DNA of 64,000 nucleotides from Flavobacterium degerlachei. Lineage in GTDB: Bacteria > Bacteroidota > Bacteroidia > Flavobacteriales > Flavobacteriaceae. A model generated the notes under the pieces. The model saw only the letters and a list, made by a program, of their open reading frames with translations, searched no databases and was not told where the DNA came from. Where the stretch lies: assembly GCF_900106645.1 (NCBI RefSeq), contig NZ_FNMV01000004.1, positions 1 to 64,000 of the forward strand. The letters are read 5' to 3'. Shown here in pieces: positions 46,298-56,303 of this stretch; the stretch's first letter is position 1, and each line of letters begins with the position of its first letter. A program made the position numbers and the translations under genes.

Positions 46298-46345
46298 TGT
46301 TAAATATTTTCGATTAGTGCGGCAAATATCTTAAGTAAATGTTAA
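46298..46345 (-). promoter_or_regulatory. Conserved susC leader, copy 1
   Basis: On the minus strand TTAACA, 5 bases, TTAAGA, 2 bases, TTTG (46323-46345) is followed by 4 bases, ACTAAT and 15 bases to the ATG. The same spacing occurs at the other two susC genes. TTAAGA-nn-TTTG is a variant -7 box (GAnnTTTG). Confidence 0.65.
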
Positions 46346-46660
46346 TATTACTATAATGTTAATTGTTGTAATATTTAAATTATTTTCATATATGTGGCAG
46401 AGACGGATTTTGGCGGTAGTAATGTTTTTGGTTTTTAAGTTGTTGATTTTGTGATTGTTATTGAGGTTATTTTAGTGTTGTGATTTTAATTTTGAAATTT
46501 ATTTTGTTTTTTGAAATAGGAGAAATGGCAATTTTAATGTTAAAAATCGATAATTTTAACATCGTGGTCGAAAGTTGTTATAAAAAAATGAAGTTGAATT
46601 GTGAGTATTAAAAGTATTATGTTAAAATAGCGGTGTAATTGTTAGTATGTCGGTTAAAAA
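46346..46660. other. Gene-free spacer, GT-rich on the plus strand
   Basis: About 315 bases with no convincing gene. The plus strand is strongly T and G rich with few C. No further motif seen beyond the susC leader on its left. Confidence 0.55.
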
Positions 46661-46661
46661 A

Positions 46662-46705
46662 GTAAAAAAAAAGGATTGAACAGCATAGAAGTTGCTCAAT
46701 CCTTT
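46662..46705 (-). terminator. Terminator of rlmB
   Basis: The arms 46670-46679 and 46696-46705 (AAAGGATTGA) pair over 10 bases, and in the minus direction a run of T follows. It lies about 25 bases after the rlmB stop. Confidence 0.82.
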
Positions 46706-46729
46706 AAGAATATTGTGTGTTTTAGAGTG

Positions 46730-47464
46730 TTAGCTCCTTTGTCGTACGGCTTCGTATAAAAATGCGCCGCAGGCAACTGATACGTTTAGTGATCCTATTG
46801 ATCCAAACATAGGAAGTTTAGCTTTTTCATCAACAATTTTTAAAACCGATGGGTTTACCCCGCGGTCTTCTGATCCCATGATGATGGCTACGCCTTCTTT
46901 TAATTCGATATCATAAATATTTTTATCCGTTTTTTCAGTAGCAGCAACGGTTTTGATACCACTGGCTTGCAAAAGGAAAATGGCGTCTTTAATATGTTCT
47001 ACTTTACAGATAGGAATATTAAATACGGCTCCAGCTGACGTTTTTACTGTATCTCCATTTACGGGTGCAGAACCTGCTTTTTGAACTATAATTCCATTTA
47101 CACCAGTACATTCAGCGGTTCTGATTATAGCTCCAAAATTACGAGCATCTGAAATTTGATCTAAAACCAAAAACAATGGTTTCTTTCCGTTTTCTAATAC
47201 TGACTCAATCAAAGTTTCTAAATCAAAAAAGGAGATAGGGGAGATGGTCGCTACAGCACCTTGGTGGTTATTGGGTGTTAATCTGTTTAGTTTTTCAACA
47301 GGAACATAAGAGAAGTTAATATTACCACGCTTCATCACTTTCATTAAGTCTTTCATCAGTTCGCTACTCGCTTCCTTTTGAATATAGACTTTGTCTACTG
47401 TTGCGCCTGCTTGGATGGCTTCGATAATTGCTCTAATCCCAAATATTTGATGTTCTTTTTCCAT
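46730..47464 (-). CDS. rlmB: 23S rRNA (guanosine-2'-O)-methyltransferase RlmB
   Basis: A 244-residue SpoU-class methyltransferase with an N-terminal RNA-binding domain (about residues 1-75) and a trefoil-knot domain. Visible motifs are DARNFGAIIRTAECTG (motif 1, about residue 105), AIIMGSEDRGVN (motif 2) and GSIGSLNVSVACGAFLYEAV (motif 3). It is known to methylate G2251 (E. coli numbering). It lies between two SusC systems with its own terminator. Confidence 0.95.
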   Translation of the reverse strand: MEKEHQIFGIRAIIEAIQAGATVDKVYIQKEASSELMKDLMKVMKRGNINFSYVPVEKLNRLTPNNHQGAVATISPISFFDLETLIESVLENGKKPLFLVLDQISDARNFGAIIRTAECTGVNGIIVQKAGSAPVNGDTVKTSAGAVFNIPICKVEHIKDAIFLLQASGIKTVAATEKTDKNIYDIELKEGVAIIMGSEDRGVNPSVLKIVDEKAKLPMFGSIGSLNVSVACGAFLYEAVRQRS

Positions 47465-47475
47465 GGTGCAAATAT

Positions 47476-47510
47476 ATAAAAAAAACCACTCCGAATAAAC
47501 GAAGTGGTTT
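47476..47510 (-). terminator. Terminator of susC system 2
   Basis: The arms 47483-47490 and 47503-47510 (AAACCACT) form a short hairpin, and in the minus direction seven or more T follow. It lies about 25 bases after the last lipoprotein gene. Confidence 0.75.
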
Positions 47511-47532
47511 GAATAATCTTGATATTAAAATA

Positions 47533-48033
47533 TTAGTAATTGTCTTCTAGGAAACCTGTTCTTTTATGACCAGAAAAAATTAATATGTTTCCTGGGTCAT
47601 AACTGAATTCTCCCTTAAAATAGATACTATCAGTAACGTTTCCACCTTTAGAGTGTGCGGCGTTTTTCAAGATCTTTCCTTCAGTAATTGTAAAAGTAGA
47701 TCCCGGATCAAGTAAATTATCTTCGTCAGCTACACTAAAAGTTAAGTTGCTAGTATCTACTTTTAGTTTTCCTTTTAGCCACCAACCATCTTTATTGTCA
47801 TTTATGTACATGGTGTTGTTTCCATCATTTGTATCATAAGTTACATGGTGCGCATGCTGAACTAAAAGTCCTGAAGCATCGCTGATATCAATATACCATT
47901 CACCATTCATTTCGATTGAAGGTCTTTCCACTGTTGTATAATCATCATAACCGTTATTGTCACAAGAGCTTACTGTGGCTATCATAAAAACTCCTAAAAG
48001 TATTTTATTGATATTGCTTTTTAATATATTCAT
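47533..48033 (-). CDS. Lipoprotein of SusC/SusD system 2 (lipid-binding-hydrolase-like)
   Basis: The 166 residues start with a lipoprotein signal ending in SSCDNNGYDD (Cys at about residue 24). The remainder is a beta-rich, barrel-like domain: MNGEWYIDISD, YINDNKDGWWLKGKLKVD, then IYFKGEFSYDPGN. It resembles the small accessory lipoproteins called lipid-binding putative hydrolases that accompany some SusCD pairs. No catalytic residues can be named. It is the last of four genes and is 10 bases from its neighbour. Confidence 0.7.
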   Translation of the reverse strand: MNILKSNINKILLGVFMIATVSSCDNNGYDDYTTVERPSIEMNGEWYIDISDASGLLVQHAHHVTYDTNDGNNTMYINDNKDGWWLKGKLKVDTSNLTFSVADEDNLLDPGSTFTITEGKILKNAAHSKGGNVTDSIYFKGEFSYDPGNILIFSGHKRTGFLEDNY

Positions 48034-48043
48034 GTTGTTTTGA

Positions 48044-48790
48044 TTAAAGTTGTACTTGAGTTAAAGTAGATACAAAAACGTATGCAGTTCCAGTATTCCA
48101 GTCGCATGAAAGCACTAACGTTTTAGTTGTAGGATTTACAGTAAGTGATAAAAGATTTGCTGGAAAACCGAAGTAATCATTTGTCATTGGGTTTCCTGGG
48201 AAAGTGAATGTGTTTGTGCTGATATTTACAGCGTTTATTTTCCCACCAGGTGTGTTACTTCCTGCGATAGCTCTTCCTATAGAATACCATCCACCAAATG
48301 CATCAGATATTTCGTAAGTTCCATCAGTGTTTTTCCAGATATAGATATATTCCATGTTTCTGTATGCAGCACTAGGAGTAGAACCATTTCTAGCAACAGT
48401 TGAAGTGTATACACCTTCGATACTATTAACTAGATCTCCTGTTTTATAAACTATTACTTTTCTTGTAACTGTGTTTGCAAATCCATCTGCATTTATGGCT
48501 TTGTAAGTTTGAATGTACTCATCTTGAATAGAAGTATCCAATTTAGGCGATTTTCTGTTTACTCCAATTGCAGTGGAAGTGTATTCAACTGTAGCTCCAT
48601 TTACTGTTGCGGTAACACCAGGGTCATTGTAAGTTGAACCTAGCGGAACAAATACTGTTGAAGCTCCATTTAATGTAATCTCAGGAAAATAGGTTACCGT
48701 TGATCCAATAACAGGTTCTGTGCTGCAGGAAAGTATTGTCAATAATAACACCGCTAACGCTGCTATCTTTGTTGTTTTTAAGTATTTCAT
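48044..48790 (-). CDS. DUF5011-type Ig-like lipoprotein of system 2
   Basis: A 248-residue lipoprotein (signal ends LLTILSC, Cys at about residue 22). The N-terminal domain shows the Ig-like DUF5011 pattern, VFVPLGSTYNDPGVTATVNG, ending QTYKAINADGFANTVTRKVI. The second half is a separate beta-rich domain with a WYSIGRAIAGSN segment. Comparable proteins ride on the outer face of SusCD complexes. It follows the susD gene by 17 bases. Confidence 0.75.
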   Translation of the reverse strand: MKYLKTTKIAALAVLLLTILSCSTEPVIGSTVTYFPEITLNGASTVFVPLGSTYNDPGVTATVNGATVEYTSTAIGVNRKSPKLDTSIQDEYIQTYKAINADGFANTVTRKVIVYKTGDLVNSIEGVYTSTVARNGSTPSAAYRNMEYIYIWKNTDGTYEISDAFGGWYSIGRAIAGSNTPGGKINAVNISTNTFTFPGNPMTNDYFGFPANLLSLTVNPTTKTLVLSCDWNTGTAYVFVSTLTQVQL

Positions 48791-48807
48791 ATACGTATTT
48801 TTTTATA

Positions 48808-50283
48808 TTAATTTTTTTGATCCCACCACACTTTTTGCGTGATTGATGTTCTTTGAGTAATATTTGTGTTTCTATCAATTTCGTTTTGTGGATAGAATAA
48901 AATACTTGGAACACTGTTAGAAGTTAATATAGAGGTACGAGAAGGGATTCTGTTTCCTGCTGCGTAATCTTGTGTTCCGAATGGTACAACTTCAGGAAAT
49001 TTAGTTCTTGTAGTTTCGATGTACGCCTCGATGTTATTAACATTAGCAAGTGCTGCCCACTTTTGAATCATTACTTGTCTTACAGCTTGCTCAGTAGCAA
49101 GCCCAGTGATGAACTCATATACTGCACCTGTAGCAGTTAGTGCAGTAGCACTTGCAGTAGGTAGGCCATAAGTTGAAAAAGAACTAGCAACACCTAAATC
49201 ATACTTCGCTTTTGCGCCTGCTTGTGCAGAATAGCGGATTAATGCCTCTGCTTGCAAGAAATTGCTCTCAGCTACTGTTATTAAGTAGACTGGAGTTTGT
49301 GCAGTAACATTTGGTCTAGCATAGCTTGGGGCAGTGTTATTAAAAGCTGCTCCGTTCCCTTGGTCTAGTGATGCATAAGTTCCAGTTGATGAAGCTCTAT
49401 ATACTGCATTTCTTCTCGGGTCACTGTTTTGTTCGTAAAACTGCATTAATGTATTACTTGCAACGTGGTTGATGTCACCAAGACCTGGAGATGATGATAA
49501 ATTCACCTCGAAAAATGGATTACGTTGTGAAATTTGTGTACCAAAATTTGCAAATTTTGCATCAGCTGTTACAAAGTTGTTTTCGGCTAATAAAGCTCTA
49601 ACTGCTGCTGGATTAGCTAAAGATGTATACGCCATACGCATATAAATCTTTAATTTAAGAGTGTTAGCAAATTTAAGCCAGTTTGTCATGTCTCCTTGGT
49701 AGATAACATCTTGTGTTCCAAAAGCAGATGGAACAGGATTTGCATTGTAGTTCGCAACTGCGGTATTGATTGTATTGATTAAATCAGTATAGATTTCATC
49801 TCCAGGTGTAACTTTAGGGTTGATGTTTGTAACACCAGCTAATGCTTCAGTATAAGGAACGTCACCGAACACATCTACTAACACTTGGTAGGTGTATGAT
49901 TGAAGAAGTTTAGCGATCAAAACTTTTCCTGTGTTTCCTTGTAATTCTGACTCAGTAATCACAAACTGTAAATCATTTAAACATCCTGAGTAAAGTTCAT
50001 CCCACGCTCTGTTTCCAAAAGTAGTAGGAAGATTGTATTCGTCAATAGCATCGTATTGACCAGCACTTGGTGCTTGAGTGTGATACTGGGCATAAAAACC
50101 TCCCATGTTTGCTAACTCTCCACCAGTCATTGCTATCAGAGATGCTTCTGCAGATGCAAGAGCTAAGTCTGGTGTGATTGCATCGGGAGTGTTAGGGTTT
50201 GTATTCACATCTAAATCTTGTTCGCAAGAGGTTAAAGCTCCAAACGAAAAGATTATTAGTAATATTTTAGATATATTTTTCAT
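48808..50283 (-). CDS. SusD/RagB-like outer-membrane lipoprotein (system 2)
   Basis: The 491-residue lipoprotein has signal MKNISKILLIIFSFGALTS then Cys-20, followed by EQDLDVNTNPNTPDA, a form typical of the SusD-like-2 subgroup. Later landmarks are VDVFGDVPYTEAL, AESNFLQAEALIRYSAQAGA, and the C-terminal FYPQNEIDRNTN. It forms the lid of the SusC barrel of system 2. Its susC gene ends 12 bases upstream. Confidence 0.92.
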   Translation of the reverse strand: MKNISKILLIIFSFGALTSCEQDLDVNTNPNTPDAITPDLALASAEASLIAMTGGELANMGGFYAQYHTQAPSAGQYDAIDEYNLPTTFGNRAWDELYSGCLNDLQFVITESELQGNTGKVLIAKLLQSYTYQVLVDVFGDVPYTEALAGVTNINPKVTPGDEIYTDLINTINTAVANYNANPVPSAFGTQDVIYQGDMTNWLKFANTLKLKIYMRMAYTSLANPAAVRALLAENNFVTADAKFANFGTQISQRNPFFEVNLSSSPGLGDINHVASNTLMQFYEQNSDPRRNAVYRASSTGTYASLDQGNGAAFNNTAPSYARPNVTAQTPVYLITVAESNFLQAEALIRYSAQAGAKAKYDLGVASSFSTYGLPTASATALTATGAVYEFITGLATEQAVRQVMIQKWAALANVNNIEAYIETTRTKFPEVVPFGTQDYAAGNRIPSRTSILTSNSVPSILFYPQNEIDRNTNITQRTSITQKVWWDQKN

Positions 50284-50295
50284 ATTGTTTCTTTA

Positions 50296-53200
50296 TTAAA
50301 AGTTTGCTTTTACACTAAAACCGATACTTCTAGTTGAAGGGTTAGCACTAAATTCACCAAATTGGCCACTAATATCTGTACCAAATGTTGAAGTTTCTGG
50401 ATCGATGTATTGGTTGCTACTAGGAGTCCATAAGAATAAATTTCTTCCTACTACTGAAAAACCAAGTGATTGTAGTGGAGAAGATCCTAATAATTTTTTT
50501 GGAAGTTGGTATCCAATTACAACTTCTCTTAATTTTACAAAAGATTTGTCAATTACATTAGCTCTATCTAGAGCGGTTGCTCTGTAGTAATCATCTTGAT
50601 GTTCAATATCTACAGGCGTAGTATTAGGAGAATACGAAACTGTTCCGTCAGCAGCTGTTGCTTGAGTTACAGATCCAGGTACCAGGAATGGTTGTCTGTT
50701 GTTCTCGTAAGTAGTAGTAATCGAGTTACCAGTAAATCTTGTGATATCAGCTGTTCTAGAATACATTAAACCACCTTGACGGATATCAAATGAAAAATCT
50801 AAAGTTATATTTTTATAGCTTAAAGAGTTTCCAATACCCATTGTATAATCATATTGAGTATCTCCATAAACTTCTTTGTTCGGAGAAGTAATCGGTATTC
50901 CATTTGCATCGACTACAATGTTTCCGTTGGGATCAGTCAAAGCTACGTTACCCTGAAGTAGTCCTATTGGTGATCCTTGTTGCGCTATAAACGCTGTAGT
51001 GCTCAATCCACCTAAATTAAGTTGACCTAATCTAGGATCTAACTTCTCTAAGATAGAGTTGTTTTTTGCGTAGTTTACAGTTGTTGACCATCCAAAACTA
51101 TTGTTTTTTGGTTGGAAAAAGTTAAAAGTAACTAACCCCTCAAAACCTTTGTTAGAAATTGTTCCAACGTTAGCCGTTTGCGAAGTGTAACCAGTAGTTG
51201 CTGCAAGTGGCAATGAGATAATCTGATTAACAACTTTTGAGTCGTAGTAAGATAAATCTATAGAAAGGAAATTTTTGAAAAAAGAAGCTTCAATACCAAA
51301 TTCAAATTCTTTTCTTCTTTCTGGTTTTAAATCTGGATTTGCAGCTCTATTACCTACTTCATATCCGTTTACTCCGTTGAAAGGGTATGTTAAGCTTCCA
51401 AAACCTAGACCTACGTCTCCTTTTACAAATACTGGCAATACTGCGTATGGATCTGTATCAACTCCTGTTTCACCGTAGTTAGCTCTTAATTTACCAAAAT
51501 TTACAACATTCTTGATTTCTGGAAAAGTATCTGTGAAAGCCCAACTCGCATTGATTCCTCCGTATAATACTGATCGATTTCCTTCAGGTAAAGTTGAATA
51601 CCAGTCATTACGTAAAGTTCCAGTTAAAAACAATTGGTTTTTAAATGATAAAGATGTGCTGTTGTATACTCCGTAAAGTTTTCTCTCAGATCTAGAAGAA
51701 GATGCAGTAGCATTTTCTGTCGAATTGTCAAATGAATGAAACCCAGCAATATCTTGACTTCCAACACTTCCAGAAATTGAACTACCTGTTCTTTGATTCA
51801 TGTTGAATCCAAAAGAAGATTGTAATTCTAAATCTTTTGAAAGTTCGAAGTTTAGATTATATAAAAGCTCATGATTAATCTGTTTTGTAACAGACTTAGA
51901 TTCTGCATACGAACCTGGTTGTTCCGTAGAAGAACCATCATTTGGGCTTCCAGGTAGAGCATCTACTCGTTCTTCCCAAAGAGCTAAACTCTCTGTAGAT
52001 GAATCTAAACCAAAACGGTATACAAAACTTGACCATTTGTTGATTTCAGCATTTACTTCAATCGATCCGTATATTCTTTCTTTTGCAAATTTTGATCCAT
52101 TTTCATTTAATGTAAAGTAAGGATTCGTTACGCCGTAAGGAGTATAGTAGTTTGATACGTTGTTAAATGGATTAGTGTAGTCTTTAAATTCAGTGATTGG
52201 AATATCAGTCGGAATTTGCATTAAGTTATTCATAACTGTTAATCCTTGTCCTGTAGCTACAGCGCTTCCGCCTGTATTAACATAGTTTAACGATCCTGAA
52301 ATAGTTACGTTCTTTACTTTTGAGCTTCCAGATAAACCTAATGTGTTTCTTTCAAATTGATCAGCATCAGTAGGTATAATTCCGTCTTGTTGCGAATTCG
52401 AATAAGACAATCTTACTGACGAATCTTGAGATCCTCCTGAGATAGATAAAGTGTTTAATTGACTTACTCCAGTTTCGAAAAAGTTTTCAAGTTGATCTTT
52501 TTGGAAAGAGTAAGGTTTAATTTTTTGAGAATTGTCTACAACATTACCCCATGTTCTAATTTCACCATCAAATTTTGGTCCCCAAGATCCATTTTCTCCT
52601 AGGAAATGTTGTCCATCCCAACCTTGACCAAATTGATCTTGGTATTTTGGTGTTCTTAAGATTTCACTAAAATTAGTTGCGTTTGAAAAACTTACAGCTA
52701 ACTTACCTGTCTTTCCTTTTTTTGTAGTGATAAGAATTACACCACTTGCTGCTCTAGATCCGTAAAGTGCTGTTGCAGCTGCTCCTTTAAGGATAGACAT
52801 TGTTTCAATATCTTCTGGATTTATATCTCCAGACCCACGACCAAAGTCATAACCGCCATTCAGGCTGCTTGAAAAACTTGATCCATTGTTTATCGGAATT
52901 CCATCGACAACGTATAGAGGTTGGTTGTTTCCAGTCAAACTACTAAATCCTCTAATAATTACTCCTGAAGAAGCTCCAGGATCAGTAGAAGCGCTTGAAA
53001 TGGTTACACCAGCTACTTTTCCTTTTAATGCATCAGCCACATTAGTCTGTGAAGATTTATTTAGCTCTTCTGAATTAATAGTAGTTGCTGAGTATCCAAG
53101 AGATTTTTTTTCTCTTTTAATACCTAATGCAGTTACTACAACTCCTTCAAGTTCTACAGCAGTACCTATTAAACGAACGTTAATAGATGTTGATGTAGCT

Positions 53201-53451
53201 TTTACTTCTTGAGATTTCATCCCAATATAGCTAAAAATTAAAATTTGACTTGGGCTAGCTTTTATTGCAAATTTCCCGTCAAAATCAGTTTGTGTTCCAA
53301 AGTTAGTTCCTTTAACTAATACACTTACACCTGGTATCGGCATTCCCGTATTGTCAGAAACAACTCCTGTTACAGCTCTCTCTTGCGCAAAAGTTAGTTG
53401 CGCCATAAGTACTATTAATAGTACTAAGATTCCATTGAACTTTAGTTTCAT
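50296..53451 (-). CDS. SusC/RagA family TonB-dependent transporter (system 2)
   Basis: A 1,051-residue transporter with signal peptide ending LTFAQ, CarboxypepD_reg domain (TGVVSDNTGMPIPGVSVLVK), then GVVVTALGIKREKKSLGYS (TonB-box region), plug with IRGFSSLTGNNQPLYVVDGI, and a long barrel ending in VKANF. Its first 120 residues are nearly identical to those of the system 3 SusC, but the barrels differ. Heads a four-gene operon. Confidence 0.95.
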   Translation of the reverse strand: MKLKFNGILVLLIVLMAQLTFAQERAVTGVVSDNTGMPIPGVSVLVKGTNFGTQTDFDGKFAIKASPSQILIFSYIGMKSQEVKATSTSINVRLIGTAVELEGVVVTALGIKREKKSLGYSATTINSEELNKSSQTNVADALKGKVAGVTISSASTDPGASSGVIIRGFSSLTGNNQPLYVVDGIPINNGSSFSSSLNGGYDFGRGSGDINPEDIETMSILKGAAATALYGSRAASGVILITTKKGKTGKLAVSFSNATNFSEILRTPKYQDQFGQGWDGQHFLGENGSWGPKFDGEIRTWGNVVDNSQKIKPYSFQKDQLENFFETGVSQLNTLSISGGSQDSSVRLSYSNSQQDGIIPTDADQFERNTLGLSGSSKVKNVTISGSLNYVNTGGSAVATGQGLTVMNNLMQIPTDIPITEFKDYTNPFNNVSNYYTPYGVTNPYFTLNENGSKFAKERIYGSIEVNAEINKWSSFVYRFGLDSSTESLALWEERVDALPGSPNDGSSTEQPGSYAESKSVTKQINHELLYNLNFELSKDLELQSSFGFNMNQRTGSSISGSVGSQDIAGFHSFDNSTENATASSSRSERKLYGVYNSTSLSFKNQLFLTGTLRNDWYSTLPEGNRSVLYGGINASWAFTDTFPEIKNVVNFGKLRANYGETGVDTDPYAVLPVFVKGDVGLGFGSLTYPFNGVNGYEVGNRAANPDLKPERRKEFEFGIEASFFKNFLSIDLSYYDSKVVNQIISLPLAATTGYTSQTANVGTISNKGFEGLVTFNFFQPKNNSFGWSTTVNYAKNNSILEKLDPRLGQLNLGGLSTTAFIAQQGSPIGLLQGNVALTDPNGNIVVDANGIPITSPNKEVYGDTQYDYTMGIGNSLSYKNITLDFSFDIRQGGLMYSRTADITRFTGNSITTTYENNRQPFLVPGSVTQATAADGTVSYSPNTTPVDIEHQDDYYRATALDRANVIDKSFVKLREVVIGYQLPKKLLGSSPLQSLGFSVVGRNLFLWTPSSNQYIDPETSTFGTDISGQFGEFSANPSTRSIGFSVKANF

Positions 53452-53499
53452 TTTTAAATATTTTGAATTAGTGAAACAAAATTCTTAATTAATTGTTAA
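53452..53499 (-). promoter_or_regulatory. Conserved susC leader, copy 2
   Basis: The minus strand has TTAACA-5-TTAAGA-2-TTTG at 53477-53499, 4 bases, ACTAAT, and 15 bases to the ATG at 53451. Similarity to the system 3 leader continues upstream to about 53575, including AATTTAACATTTTAACACAA. Confidence 0.7.
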
Positions 53500-54795
53500 G
53501 TATCCTAATTAAAGAAACCCTATTTTTAACATAATATAAAATTTAACATTTTAACACAATGGAAAGTATATGTTATGAAACAACCTCTTTTTTTGCCAAT
53601 TTAGCCTTAAAAGAAATTTTTTATAAGATAAAACCTGCTTATTTATACAGCTATTAAGTATTGGTTATGAGTGTGTTATTTGGAAAATTGTGATTTGAAG
53701 AGTGGGGTAACTGTTGAAGTTTTATTTTGCTTTTAGAGTGACTTGTTATCGTGATTTTGGGTTGTTTAAAAAAAATCAAGTTGTTGGACTAGTTGCTGTG
53801 TATTTGTCGTGTTTTTTGCTTTAGTGAAAAGTAGGAGGTTGTGATTTATAGAGGAAATATGATTTCTAGTTTAATTTTTGTCTAGTTGTAGGAATTAGCA
53901 TTGCTGATTTAAGGTAGGAGGAATGATAATTATGTAGCAGTAAAACGGAAAGCTTTTATCATTTTGTTTCTTAGAAGGTTTGTTTTTTGGTCGCATCTAA
54001 CTGTGAGTTAAGTTAGCTAATAAGGTTTGTTTTGAGATGTAATTAATTTTTTCCGTTATGGTGTAATTCATATAACTGAAATGATATGTTTTTTACTATT
54101 AATCGATTGTTGTTTGTCTTGTCAATCAATAGTGTTTTTGTTATGGTGATTTGGCGATGTAATAGGATAATCTCAATTTTATGTAAGGCATCTCTGTAAC
54201 CCTTGATGTAAAAAAATAATTAGCCAGATCAGTGGGGTGAACTTTTTTAAGGTTGTGTTATTAGAAATAATTGTGCTTTTAGAATGGATGTGAGAAATGT
54301 GGTATTTGGTAGTGAGTTTTTAGAGTATGTGTAGTTTGTTTTACACTATTAATATTTAGTACTTTTTTTTATGTGTTATATTTGAGGTTAGTATTTATGT
54401 CGTTATTTTTTGTTACAAGTATTAAATTTGACTTTTATGTTTGTTAAAGTAGGTTTGTGACGACTATTTTTTAAGGATTTTAGATATAAGATAAGGCTTC
54501 ACATTAACAGTATGTCATTTTTCGGATATCTAGAAACGGAATAGAGAGATGGTTACTCTTGTTGGTTGATGATTATTCGGACTTAATTGCTTTGGCTATA
54601 AGAATATTGTTGTGAGCTGTTTATCTTAGTGCGGGTTTTATGAATTGAATGTTAGTTGTGTTTTGAATGTTGAATTTGGTCGTCATATTGATTAGTCGTT
54701 TAACTTTGGGAAGTATGGTAATCTGAAGCATTCTATTTTTTATTTTACAGCTAAAAAATATAAATACAAGAATAATTATTTTATTTGTGTTTTCT
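53500..54795. other. Long gene-free spacer between susC systems 2 and 3
   Basis: About 1.3 kb with no credible gene on either strand. The plus strand is very rich in T and G and has almost no runs of C. A short open stretch near its right end overlaps the next terminator and is not supported. No tRNA, hairpin array or repeat was seen in it. Confidence 0.55.
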
Positions 54796-54799
54796 GTAA

Positions 54800-54828
54800 A
54801 TAAAAAGGCTGCCAAAATTGGCAGCCTT
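54800..54828 (-). terminator. Terminator of susC system 3
   Basis: The arms 54805-54814 and 54819-54828 (AAGGCTGCCA) form a perfect 10-bp hairpin with a four-base loop. In the minus direction a short T-run follows. It lies 27 bases after the susD stop. Confidence 0.85.
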
Positions 54829-54855
54829 GATAATTTAATAAGATAACTAATAGTT

Positions 54856-56292
54856 CTAGTTTACATCCCAAAATATTTTAGTAGTTTGTTCGTCTCCTCC
54901 TATTGCTGCTGCAGCAGAATTATAGTTGACACTATTTAGATTTTGTTCGCTAACAGGATATGTGTATCTTGTTGGAACAGGAAGTTCAGAAATAGCAGCT
55001 ACGTTAAAGCCTGGTATGTCATAAGTTCTCCAAGCTGTCCAAGCTTCGTAACCTCTGTTGTACATCGCTAACCAAAGTTGGTTACCAATTTTTACTTTCC
55101 ATGTACCAGGAGCAGTTGCATAGTTTACTTTAGGGTTTAATAAATAAGCAGCTACATTAGGAGTTTTCCAATAATCAAATGAAGCTGTAATACCTGCATT
55201 ATAGAAAGCTGCTGCTTGAGCAGGTGTTCCTGAGATAGAGCGTTCAGCTGCATCAGCAAGATAAAAAGAAACTTCTGCAAAATCCATTAAGGATGCTGGG
55301 TTTGTTTGCTCTATTACACGGCTACCTACATGAGTGTATGAAGTAAAACTGTTGTTTTCACCGTAAGGTCCACCTTCATAAGTATTAGTTCCTAGGTTTT
55401 GGTCAAAGTAAAAAGCTCTTCTTGGGTCTTCAAGATCATTCATGAAATCTACGATTGTGTTAGCAATAACAAAATCAGATCTTCCAGATTGTACTAAATC
55501 AACCCAAACAGGATTTGTGTTAGGTGTTGCGCTTCCGTAAGATATAGTAGCGTTATCAGCATTTGAAGTAAAAACACCACCGCTAATAGCAGTTTTAATA
55601 GCAGTTTCAGCTACAGTTTTCATTGATGCAACGTCAACTACTCTGATACCCATTCTTAATTTTAATGAGTTACCAAACTTTTTCCAAGCAACAGTGTTAC
55701 CACTATAAATTTTGTCTGCTTCACCAAAACCATCATCGGTTAAATTTGGAATTGCAGCATTCAAGCGTACAAGTAAATCACCGTAAATAGTTTTTGCATC
55801 ATCATATACAGGAAGAAGATATTTATTTGGGTTCAATGTTTGAGTATATGGAACATCTCCATAAGTTTCAACAAGATTTGCCCAAGCATAAACGCTTAAT
55901 ATTTCAATTTGAGCATTTCTTGTTTTTTTAGTTGCTTCTGACATTTCAACATCCGCATCAGTGTAAGCTTTTGCAGTAGATAAGTCAAATAAAACATCTC
56001 TGTAGATTTCAGACCAATGTGCGTTGGTAATGTTACGAGTGTTTAAGTCATAATTAGCTTCATCCACATAAGTTGTTTCCGTCCAATGTTGAGCTAACAT
56101 CCTGAAGACATTAGTGTTTACATTGGTGCTCGTCATTTGGTCAAATAAGCTCTTTGAAGCTGAATTGAATAAAAAAGACGCTTCAACCTCTTTAGGATTC
56201 TTCGGGTCGTTATTTAAACCTTCGTACTGGTCATTAGATTGACACGATACTAATGCTAGAATAGATAACGCTGTTAATATTATTTTTTTCAT
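54856..56292 (-). CDS. SusD/RagB-like outer-membrane lipoprotein (system 3)
   Basis: The 478 residues start with lipoprotein signal MKKIILTALSILALVS then Cys-17 (CQSNDQYEGLNNDPKNPKE). The rest fits the SusD-like-2 subgroup, with VETYGDVPYTQTL, WKKFGNSLKLRMGIRVVD, and a C-terminal YNRGYEAWTAWRTYDIPGF. It is the partner of the SusC gene 11 bases upstream. Substrate unknown. Confidence 0.92.
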   Translation of the reverse strand: MKKIILTALSILALVSCQSNDQYEGLNNDPKNPKEVEASFLFNSASKSLFDQMTSTNVNTNVFRMLAQHWTETTYVDEANYDLNTRNITNAHWSEIYRDVLFDLSTAKAYTDADVEMSEATKKTRNAQIEILSVYAWANLVETYGDVPYTQTLNPNKYLLPVYDDAKTIYGDLLVRLNAAIPNLTDDGFGEADKIYSGNTVAWKKFGNSLKLRMGIRVVDVASMKTVAETAIKTAISGGVFTSNADNATISYGSATPNTNPVWVDLVQSGRSDFVIANTIVDFMNDLEDPRRAFYFDQNLGTNTYEGGPYGENNSFTSYTHVGSRVIEQTNPASLMDFAEVSFYLADAAERSISGTPAQAAAFYNAGITASFDYWKTPNVAAYLLNPKVNYATAPGTWKVKIGNQLWLAMYNRGYEAWTAWRTYDIPGFNVAAISELPVPTRYTYPVSEQNLNSVNYNSAAAAIGGDEQTTKIFWDVN

Positions 56293-56303
56293 AATTTTTT
56301 TTT

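Noticed and set aside
54621-54815. Minus-strand open frame of 64 codons in the long spacer
   Set aside because: Its start lies in the terminator stem at 54805-54828, and the product has no recognisable feature.
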